Made by a program: the position numbers and the translations under genes. From Amphiura filiformis (lineage: Eukaryota; Echinodermata; Ophiuroidea; Amphilepidida; Amphiuridae), in assembly GCF_039555335.1 (NCBI RefSeq), contig NC_092640.1, positions 40,034,295 to 40,098,294 on the forward strand: 64,000 bases of DNA, in the 5' to 3' direction. Under the pieces are notes generated by a model. It did not search any database, had not been told where the DNA came from, and was given only the letters and a program-made list of their open reading frames with translations. This document shows positions 1 to 9,700 of this stretch, piece by piece. Within the stretch, counting starts at the first letter, position 1, and each line of letters begins with the position of its first letter.

Positions 1-465
1 CAAAATTTGATATTTTTCAAATTTTTGATATATAACAGTCCTCGAAGATAATTTTATAAATCTAATGATATATTCTTAAAGTGTATGTAGCTGGGAGGAA
101 AAGCCGACGATCAATTGAAAATTTTGACCTTTTATATTGAAGATATGGATTTTTTTTTTTGTTTTGGGGAAAAATTTTCATATCTTCAATAAAAAAAATT
201 TTCAATTGATCGTCGGCTTTTCATCCCACCTACATACACTTTAAGTATAAATCATCAGATTTATAAATTTTACTTCGAGTACTGTTAAATATCAAAATAT
301 CAATTTTAATGATTTGCCATCAAATGTGTATTACATTGCGAATTTCAAAAATCAAAATTATTTGATATCAGAAGGACATTCTTCGTATTCAGAATGCAAT
401 TCGATATGTCTGATGTGCTCTCATGTCCCACAATAAATACTGTCCAAACGTTCATACCCCTTCCC
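1..465 (+). mobile_element. Palindromic TTAA MITE, copy 1 (cut by window edge)
   Basis: This is the right-hand two thirds of a foldback element found six times in the window. Its two halves are near-perfect reverse complements around a T-rich centre near 150-180, each carrying GCCGACGATCAATTG or its complement. It ends with CGTTCATACCCCTTCCC and is followed by TTAA at 466-469. The left terminus lies outside the window. There is no coding capacity. Confidence 0.85.
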
Positions 466-469
466 TTAA

Positions 470-824
470 AGATGACTTGAAAATGTGAAACAGGCTATTT
501 TTCATAACAATAGGTCAGAGGCCTAAGCATAATTTCTGTCATAATTTTTTTAAAGCTTTTATATAATGTTCGCTTCACTTGCATTTTTCACGGAATTTCA
601 GCTTTCACCGACTGACCAAAAAAGTTTATTAAGCGTGTGATGATGTGCGCTGAATGTTTTGACTGTATTTTATAGAGACAATAAGGTGAAACAAAATAGG
701 CAACTTTGGGTGAAACAGCGGGTCGAAATCTCTTTCTTTGAATAATGTTTGACTGGTTACCATGTTTACAGAGAGTAACACTACCTTTTTAGATATTTGG
801 GCAGGCCGTAGGCCTACGCATGAT
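470..824. other. AT-rich spacer, nothing recognised
   Basis: No long reading frame, RNA gene or clear repeat boundary is visible between the palindromic MITE and the next dispersed repeat. Confidence 0.5.
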
Positions 825-1330
825 TTTTTACTTTAGACAAATAGTGTTTGGCTAAGGTCCTTTTTCTGTCAGGTTCTTTCTTCTATCAATCGTATAATGA
901 GCCATCGTAACCATATGCCTTTGTCAATTTTTTGTTTGGTTACTAGGACCATTGGAGGATGCCACAAATGTCACGTGAAAATGGCTGGCGCAAAGGTCAT
1001 GTCAAGGTCATTATGGCTAAAATCGGGTTTTTCACTAAAAAAATGCTTCTCCTTCCTCATATTAAATAGCAGCGTGACGTCACTTGCACACATGATATGC
1101 ATCGTCTATCCAGTGTCTAAAAGTTGTACACAGAATTGGGGTCAAAGGTCATTCAGAGGTTATTTCTGGTATGTAACCAAATACCTTAAATCGGCCATCG
1201 TAGCCACATGCTCTGCTGTGTTGGTCATTTGGTGGTGCCACAGATGTCACATGATCATCCACTTACGGCCAAAAACATACATTTTACTAAAATTGACTAT
1301 GACCTCCCCCCCCCCCCCACATGAATAATT
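825..1330 (-). repeat. Dispersed repeat related to 62.3-63.1 and 63.78-63.87 kb
   Basis: Positions about 830-925 match 63785-63868 in reverse complement (shared GTTTGGCTAAGGTCC). Positions about 1070-1175 match 62795-62880 in reverse complement (shared GACGTCAC, ATGCATCGTCTA and GGGGTCAAAGGTCATT). It is rich in AGGTCA half-sites and ends in a poly-C run at about 1304-1318. The open frame here has no recognisable domain and looks incidental. Confidence 0.6.
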
Positions 1331-1493
1331 TACATTTGCACTGGAATCACTGAATAAAAATTTTCAAAATGAGTTTTTTTTCGGAAAATGTCGTTCTGAA
1401 ATCTTCAAAATGGAACTTTGTGCAAACATTTTTTTTAAACACTAGAGTACCTGCAGCTGTGAGGGCACTGTAGCTGTACATGAGAGCACCATC

Positions 1494-2412
1494 AGTATGA
1501 TAGGGATGCTGTCTGATCCCCCAATGACCCCATATGACCTCTGACCCTAGATGACCTTGGCTTGATGACCTCAGTTTTATTTAATACATCCGTTTGAAAT
1601 TTAGAAATCATTTTCAGCTATGAATGCTGAGAAGACATTGCGATGCTCGCAGGGAGTTGTGAAACCTTCCTGTTCCCGTCATATTGAGAATTCGTTATAC
1701 CATGTTTAAGTCCTCGTATCAAGGATTCCACCCACCAAGTCTGAGCCCGATCGGACAAAGTTTGAAATTTGACCCCTCCATAATGACCTTTGACCATGGT
1801 TGACCTCAATGTTATTTCGCGCATATATTCCCCTCGCAGCAAGGATTCCACCCACCAAGTTTGAGCCCGATCAGACAAAGTTTGAAATTTGACCCCTCCG
1901 TAATGACCTTTGACCTCGGTTGACCTCAATTTTATTTCGGGCATTTATTCCCCTCGTATCAAGGATTCTACCCACCAAGTTTGAAGCCGATCGCACAAAG
2001 TTTGAAATTTGACCCCTCCGTAATGACCTTTGACCTCAGTGGACCTAGATTTTATTTCGGGCATATATTCCCCTCGTATCAAGGATTCCACCCACCAAGT
2101 TTGAGCCCGATCGGACAAAGTTTGAAATTTGACCCCTCCGTAATGACCTTTGACCTCGGTTGACCTCAATTTTATTTCGGGCATATAATTATTCGCCTTA
2201 TATCAAGGATTCCACCTACCAAGTTTGGGCCCGATCGGACAAAGTTGAAATTTTGACCTTTGACCTTGACCTCCGATGACCTTTCAAACTACCCCATAAA
2301 CGTGGAATGCCCGATATCTATCTATATCCGAAATATCGGAGCGATGCGTCGAAGCGCGGCGAAACGCATTGTCGGACAGACAGACACACAGAGCTTATTA
2401 TTTTATTAGTAT
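1494..2412 (+). repeat. 120-bp tandem repeat rich in TGACCTTTGACCT
   Basis: The phrase ATCAAGGATTCCACCCACC recurs at exact 120-bp spacing (near 1718, 1838, 1958 and 2078) with a last diverged unit to about 2270. Each unit carries TGACCTTTGACC. The array ends in a tail with GAAGCGCGGCGAAACGCAT and a CAGACAGACA run, and the same kind of tail occurs inverted at 62600-62690, so the array is part of a larger dispersed element. All frames through it are repeat artefacts. Confidence 0.85.
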
Positions 2413-2542
2413 AGATGTCAAAGGTTATTAATTATTGTACGGTATATCCCTTTGGGCGGACAATTGTCTACCTCAACACATCAGAGGAATTTTATCGATA
2501 AAAAATAATATTAAAAGATTTTATGTTTTAGATTTGATCATG

Positions 2543-3332
2543 TTAGGCCCCCCCCACCCAAAAAAAAAAAACATGTTTGTTTCCTGTAGCAGGTACAAAA
2601 AGTCAAATGCGAAATGCGTTTTTTTTCCATGTCTTGAAATGGAAAAAAATATCCTTTTCGCTGCAAATTGGAATGGGAACAGTGAGTTTCTCCGACAAAA
2701 AAAAATCATATTCAAGAATATTTATGACCCCCTTTCAACCTGCAGTAGTTTTCACTATGCTCGTTTGTTGTGTAAGGCCATATAAAATTAATATTTTGGT
2801 TCTCGTCCAGAGGATTTTCATGAATTGATGAGGGAGGGAGGTGTTTTTTTTGTTTTGTTTTTTTCAATGTAAAATCAGCATTGTCAGTAGTTTTCGGTCT
2901 TCTCCAACAGTGCTTGAGGAAACGATGAGGCACTTTTTTTTTTTCAAATGTGAGATTCTGAGGGATAAACCCCCTAGAGTACCACAAAAAGACTTGAAGT
3001 GATCCTTGTTCTCTAATAAACTTATTTATATGTATGAAAAATTCATAAATCATTCCAAAGTTTAAAATAATTGAAAAATCTAAAAAAATTAAAAAAAATC
3101 TGACAAATCCCAGAAATTGAGGAGGGAGGGGACGAGAACCAAAACATTAATTTTATACTGCCTAATGTGTAAATGTTTACTCCCGTAGTGTTTTATATTA
3201 TTTTTTTTGAGATTTTCCAGGTTTTTTTTCTTTATAAGTGAAAAAATTCAAATGCGCACAATAAGCCGTCAAAAACGAAATGCGCGCTACAGGAAACAAA
3301 CTTGTTTGTTGTTGTTGTTTTTTTTGGCCTTA
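2543..3332. mobile_element. Large imperfect inverted repeat (foldback MITE)
   Basis: The segments TGTTTGTTTCCTGTAGC (about 2574-2590) and GCTACAGGAAACAAAC (about 3286-3301) are reverse complements. So are ATTTTGGTTCTCGTCC (about 2794-2809) and GGACGAGAACCAAAA (about 3130-3144). TTAGGCC and GGCCTTAG mark the outer ends. Long A/T and C/G runs fill the arms. There is no coding capacity and no clear target duplication. Confidence 0.55.
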
Positions 3333-3594
3333 GCTGCGAGAAGATAAGCAACGCTTGAATGCCTCGATTTTAAATAAAATACATTATGACCTTAGAGTCA
3401 ATTTTCCAGTTCTTGAAAAACAACCGTTTTCCAGCAATGAGCACAATACTTAGTATGATATAAAGCATTTCATGAATAATCTGTGCACTACTTATTTTAT
3501 TTTACTGTATAAAAATCCGGGATAAAAATGAATTTGAATAGCATTACAGGGTCACAATGAATTGCATGTAATTTTCATGAGCCGTGAACCGATG

Positions 3595-3603
3595 AATATA
3601 ATT
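3595..3603 (+). promoter_or_regulatory. Possible TATA-like box for the Ig/CBM2 gene
   Basis: AATATAATT lies about 90 bases before the first ATG of the signal-peptide exon. If functional it would place transcription start near 3625-3630 and give a short 5' leader. The call rests only on position and AT content. Confidence 0.2.
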
Positions 3604-3692
3604 GGTTTACTCCAGAGACTCTGGACTCTCTGCTCTGGATCCTGAATTAGCGGAAAGTACTTCATTCAATCAAAGACCACAAGACTTTCAAG

Positions 3693-3753
3693 ATGATGAG
3701 AGGTTGCATTCTGTGGGGTTGTCTTTCCCTCCTAACATTCATATTACTCATAG
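3693..3753 (+). CDS. Exon 1: signal peptide
   Basis: Two adjacent ATGs open a frame reading Met-Met-Arg-Gly-Cys-Ile-Leu-Trp-Gly-Cys, then a hydrophobic run ending Phe-Ile-Leu-Leu-Ile-Gly. The run is interrupted after one base of the Gly codon by a consensus donor (ATAG/GTAAGT at 3754). Basic n-region, about 15 hydrophobic residues and then Ser-Ala-Arg-Gly from exon 2 make a standard cleavable signal peptide. The second ATG (3696) could equally be used. Confidence 0.7.
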
Positions 3754-6700
3754 GTAAGTTTATCAGTAGCGTAGGAATTTGGTATTGGTGGGGCAAGCAA
3801 TATTGTACCAGAGAAGATGGTTGTACTATTTAGCATTGTTTAGTGAGTGCATCGACAAAATGAACTTACCATATGGTGACTGTTTAATTGGTGAGCGAAG
3901 TGAGTGCTGAGGTCTGAGGAAGTTGTGGGTTTTTGCCTATATAGAGTCCGAAGTTTACCGTTTTCTAAAATCCATTTTCCGTGTTGTAATATTTATAAAT
4001 CCATGTTTTATGAATAAAGCTTAAAATATATAAACTACGGTGTACCATGAGGGACATGAAAACTTCAATCGGGTTTTGCAAACTTCAATCAGTTTTTGCA
4101 AACTTCAATCAGGTTTTTGCAAACTTCAATCAGTTTTTGCAAACTTAAATCAGTTCTTGCAAACTTCAATCAGTTTCGGCAAACTTCAATCAGTTTTTGC
4201 AAACTTCAAACACTTTTCGCAAACTACAATTGTTTTTGCTAACTTCAATCAGTTTTTGCTAACTCCAATTGTTTTCGCTAACTTCAAACACTTTTCGCAA
4301 ACTTCAATTGTTTTTGCTAACTTCAATCAGTTTTTACTAACTCCAATTGTTTTCGCTAACTTCAAACACTTTTCGATAACTTCAATTGTTTTTGGTAACT
4401 TCAATCAGTTTTTGCTATCTTCAATTGTTTTTGCTAAAATCAAACACTTTTCGCAAACTTCAATTGTTTTTGCTAACTTCAAACACTTACTTCAATTGTT
4501 TTTGCTAACTTCAAACACTTACTTCAATTGATTTTGGTAACTTCAATCAGTTTTTGCTAACTTCGAATGTTTTTGCTAACTTCAATCACTTTTACTTACT
4601 TTAAACACGTTTTGCTAACTTCAATCGCTGTCGCTAAGTTAGCACCTTTCACTAACTTCAGTTATTATTATTTTTTTTTTGGGGGGGGGGAGGTACTACA
4701 TGACTCAAAAACCATAAAACCTGTAAGTATATAAGAATGGGACATTCGTGCATGTGGTGGAACTTTACACTTTATTCTAGGGGTCAATGCCTACCGATTC
4801 TTACCGGGGGGCACTCAAATCAAACTTAATTGAAGTCATCCTTGAGCAGAAAAATGCCGAAAAGAGTAGGGTTTTTGCACAAAAAAAGGGTAGCCTTTTT
4901 AGCCACTTATAAGTCGGCATTAAGGGTAGTGATTTTCATGGTATTTCCAACTGGTATTCTACATACACAGCAATAAATATTAAAGCCCGTACGGGAGCCC
5001 GAGTATTAAGTCTACTTTATTGTATCAGTGAAAAGGGTGTATATTTTGAATTGATCAGTAAAAAGGGTTCCTATTTTGCTCCAAGGACAGTAATAAGGGT
5101 ACATTTTTTCACACAATAAAGGTCGGTGTTTAGGGTTGGGAATCTGAGGGTATGTGAGTGCCCCCCGGGGGTTCTCGATGGCGTAACCAGACATTTTCAT
5201 GGGGGGGGCATGCAGTGGCAGGAGTCACTGACATGGATGGGGTGGAAACTACATAGTTACTTACTTCAGGGGGCATGGCTTCTGGGGGCAGTGGCGTAGG
5301 AAGGGGGCAGGGTGGTGTGGGGGAAGGCCCACAACCAGGGTGGTGGACGGACGCACCCCCCAATTGCCCCCAAAAGCCCCCTTTTTGACCCAAAAAGTCC
5401 CAGATAGGAGTTTTTTATGCCTCTTTGGTCCAAAAAAGATCAACATTTTGGAAAAAAATTCCACTTTTTCAACATCTGCCCCTATTCCAAAAAGGTCCAA
5501 ATTTTGAAGAAAAAAAATGTCCACTTTTTCAAAATCAGCCCCCCCAATCAATCCTGGTTACGGATCTGGGGGAGAGCACCGTAACTTCCGTAAGGACAGA
5601 AACTTTACCTAGTTTCAGTTCGGGGTATGGCTACTGATTAGAGGATAAATACCCCCTGACCCAGCCCCCCCTACGCGCGCCACTCAGTTGCGGCGCCACG
5701 GGGGGATGCCCCCAGTCAGAACTTTTGCCCCTGTTGTCCAATAAAAACCCAAAATTACGAAAATTTGCACTTTTACTGCAATTTTGCGCAAAATTTGTTG
5801 ATTTCGCCCCCCCCCCATATACCCCCCCCGAACAAAATTCATGGCGCCGCCACTGGCACCACTTACCTAGTATCATGTCAACGAAAATTCCCGGCGAAAA
5901 CTTTACTGGGGTTTTATACAGAAGTTTGCATGTCCCTCGTGGTACACTGTACCGTTTGTCTCCTAAAGGGTTTGAAGTTAACAAAAACAGGGTTTGAAGT
6001 TAGCATAAACAGGGTTTGAAGTTAGCGAAAAAAGGGTTTGAAGTTTGCATAAAGTGATTGAAGTTTGCAAACACTGGTTGAAGTTTGCAAAAACTGGTTG
6101 AAGTTTGCAAAAACTGGTTGAAGTTTGCAAAAACTGATCGAAGTTTGCAAAAACTGATTTAAGTTTACAAAAACTGATAGGTCCCATGAGACATGCTGGG
6201 TAGCTTAAAGTTCTGTGGTGGCCACAAACATATACATATAAAAGTGTTTGAAGTTAGCAAAAACAATTGAAGTTTGCTAAAACTGATTGATTTGCAAAAA
6301 CTGATTGAAGATGGCAAAAACTGATTGAAGTTTGCAAAAACTGATTGAAGTTTGCAAAAACTGATTGAAGTTTGCAAAAACTGATTGAAGTTTGCAAAAA
6401 CTGATTGAAGTTTGCAAAAACTGATTGAAGTTTGCAAAAACTGATTGAAAAAACTGATTGAAGTTTGCAAAAACTGATTGAAGTTTGCAAAAACTGTTTG
6501 AAGTTTGCAAAAAGTGATTGAAGTTTGCAAACACTGGTTGAAGTTTGCAAAAACTGGTTGAAGTTTACAAAAAAGTTTGCAAAAACTGGTTGAAGTTTGC
6601 AAAAACTGGTTGAAGTTTGCAAAAACTGGTTGAAGTTTGCAAAAACTGGTTGAAGTTTGCAAAAACTGGTTGAAGTTTGCAAAACTGGTTGAAGTTTGCA

Positions 6701-9700
6701 AAACTGGTTGAAGTTTGCAAAAACTGGTTGAAGTTTGCAAAAACTGGTTGAAGTTTGCAAAAACTGGTTGAAGTTTGCAAAAACTGGTTGAAGTTTGCAA
6801 AAACTGGTTGAAGTTTGCAAAAACTGGTTGAAGTTTGCAAAAACTGGTTGAAGTTGGCAAAAACTGGTTGAAGTTGGCAAAAACTGGTTGAAGTTGGCAA
6901 AAACTGGTTGAAGTTGGCAAAAACTGGTTGAAGTTGGCAAAAACTGGTTGAAGTTGGCAAAAACTGGTTGAAGTTGGCAAAAACTGGTTGAAGTTGGCAA
7001 AAACTGGTTGAAGTTGGCAAAAACTGGTTGAAGTTGGCAAAAACTGGTTGAAGTTGGCAAAAACTGGTTGAAGTTGGCAAAAACTGGTTGAAGTTGGCAA
7101 AAACTGGTTGAAGTTGGCAAAAACTGGTTGAAGTTGGCAAAAACTGGTTGAAGTTGGCAAAAACTGGTTGAAGTTGGCAAAAACTGGTTGAAGTTTGCAA
7201 AACTGGTTGAAGTTTGCAAAACTGATTGAAGTTTACAAAAACTGATAGGTCCCATGAGACATGCTGGGTAGCTTAAAGTTCTGTGGTGGCCACAAACATA
7301 TACATATAAAAGTGTTTGAAGTTAGCAAAAACAATTGAAGTTTGCCAAAACTGATTGAAGATGGCAAAAACTGATTGAAGTTTGCAAAAACTGATTGAAG
7401 ATGGCAAAACTGATTGAAGATGGCAAAAACTGATTGAAGTTTGCAAAAACTGATTGAAGTTTGCAAAAACTGATTGAAGTTTGCAAAAACTGATTGAAGT
7501 TTGCAAAAACTGATTGAAGTTTGCAAAACTGATTGAAGTTTGCAAAAACTGATTGAAGTTTGCAAAAACTGATTGAAGTTTGCAAAAACTGATTGAAGTT
7601 TGCAAAAACTGATTGAAGTTTGCAAAAACTGATTGAAGTTTGCAAAAACTGGTACACCGTAATAAACAATGATTATGAATGATAATAAGGGGCTGTGCAA
7701 TAATTATCAGCCCCCCTCACCCTTGAACATGCCAAATTTTGGGATCCCAAATTCCAAACTTTAAATGGTCAAGATGTATGTTGCGAGCGCAGCGAGCAGG
7801 AAAATTTGCATATTTAAGCGTTTCCGTACCGTTTTCCTAAGCCTTTTTAGAGCGTTTTATTAAAAAGGCGCCCCGTGAATGCGTGCCAAAAATCGCTTTC
7901 CCCCCCCCTCGGCTTGCCAAAAATTGCTTGCCCCCCTTTTCGGTTCGCCAAAAATGTAATGTTTGTGTGTGTACGGCCGTATCGTTAAGGGATCTAGAAT
8001 GAGCGTTTATTGCGTTTCGACAGTATTTTTTGTGGGACATGAGAGCATCACAGACCTATCGAATTGCATTCTGAATACGAAGCATGTCTTTCTGATATCA
8101 AATAATTTTCATTTTTTGAAAATCACAATATAGGCTAATACAAATTTTATGACAAATTATAAAAATTTGATATTTTTCAAGTTTTTGATATATAACAGTC
8201 CTCGAAGTAAATTATATAAATCTAATGATATATTCTTAAAGTGTATGCAGCTGGGGGGAAAAGCCGACGGTCAATTGAAAATTTTGACCTTTAATATTGA
8301 AGATATGGATTTTTTTCCCAAAAAGACCTAATTTTTTTTTGGCGTTTTGGGAAAAAAAATCCATATCTCCAATACGAAAGGTCAAAATTTTCAATTGATC
8401 GTCGGCTTTTCATCCCACCTACATACACTTTAAGTATAAATCATCAGATTTGTAAAGTTTACTTCGAGTACTGTTAAATATCAAAAATATCCATTTTTAA
8501 TGATTTGCCATAAAATGTGTATTATATTGCTAATTTCAAAAAATCAAAATTATTTGATATCATCAGGACATTCTTCGTATTCAGAATGCAATTCGATATG
8601 CCTGATGTGCTCTAATGTCCCAAAATAAATACTGTGCAAACGTTCATACCCCTTCCCTTAAGACGTTATGAGGCAGAAAAGGTCACAGGTCGATTTACTT
8701 GTTGTGTATGGGTCAAAAGTTGAGGCAAATTATTCCCCTAGTTTAGAGGTTTCGGAAAAAGAATAGTTTGCACTATCTGCGATGTCTAGTTAGCATGTTA
8801 CACAGCAAAGAGTCAAAAGATATGTGGGATTCCATAGGATTCAATGGAATTTGTATTTATTTATCATCATCTATCTTCTGAACTTCACATCGCAGAATCC
8901 TTTGAAATTGAGGAAGAGTTTGTATCCATTTTTATGAAAATCGGAGCAACTTTATTTTTTCACCCCTGTATTCATAGATTTATATGGGTCCCGATTCATA
9001 TCATGTGTTAAGGGGGCACGCAAGATCACTCAAAAGGCGGAAATTTTAAACATTATTTTGTATTGTATCTTTAAAAGTAATGATGATATAAAGAAGAAAA
9101 TAAAAAATTTGAGAAAAACACTTTCTAGATTTGTGTCTTTAGAACACAGATATGCCATTTTTGTCAATTTTGATATTTAGGGTAAGTTGTTACTGCGGAC
9201 CGAAAAAAAAATGGCATGGAAAATCAATTTTGGCGCTTTTCTCTATTTTTTGTGTGTAGAAATCTGCCGTGCTAGATGGATTCCTTGCATCATTTCCTTT
9301 CTGAAAATGTATACTTTTATGTACTTATCATCATTACTTTTAAAGATACAATACAAAACAATGTCTAAAATTTCCTACTTTGAGTGATCCTGCGTGCCAC
9401 CTTAATGTTGTTATCAATATTAAATCATTTCAGGATCTGCACGGGGCATTAATGTTGGATTTAACCACTTTATTCTTAACGACGGTGAAATGCGGACTAG
9501 AAGTGATGTACCAATGCAGAACGAGCAAATGATACTCCAAGAAGGTGCTATAGTAGACATCACTTGCAGGTCCAAATATCCCGCAGTCTTTGGGCCTGCT
9601 AAAGGTGTTGGAGTGAAGTGGACCTTGGCCGCTACTGATGACCAAATTGGGAATTATCCTGTTGATCCTGATGTATTTCCTGCAGAAAGAAATTTGGAGA

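Larger units (their letters stand above)
4036..7661. mobile_element. TU/FB-like foldback element with minisatellite arms
   Basis: The perfect inverted termini TACGGTGTACCA (4036-4047) and TGGTACACCGTA (7650-7661) enclose two arms of the same 20-bp tandem unit in opposite orientation: CAAACTTCAATCAGTTTTTG on the left (about 4060-4660) and its complement on the right (about 5985-7650). A second inverted pair, GTACCATGAGGGACATG at 4042-4058 and its near complement at 5929-5945, sits inside. This architecture (terminal inverted repeats built of short tandem repeats around a central domain) is that of Drosophila FB and sea-urchin TU elements. Family assignment is inference. The element lies in intron 1 of the Ig/CBM2 gene. 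Confidence 0.65.

Noticed and set aside
897-1328. 143-codon frame at the left end
   Set aside because: It crosses dispersed repeat blocks found inverted at 62-64 kb and ends in a poly-C run.
1618-2184. Minus-strand frames with MPEIKLRSTEVKGHYGG repeats
   Set aside because: They follow the 120-bp satellite (40 codons per unit) with no upstream exon or domain.
4040-4531. 163-codon plus-strand frame
   Set aside because: Minisatellite arm; composition follows the repeat unit.
6165-7255. Three minus-strand frames of 211-333 codons
   Set aside because: They are the same 20-bp minisatellite read in three phases, with no non-repeat sequence, start context or splice signals.
6267-7650. CRISPR-like array
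   Set aside because: Units are contiguous 20-bp tandem repeats without unique spacers, in a eukaryotic context with spliced exons and LINEs.
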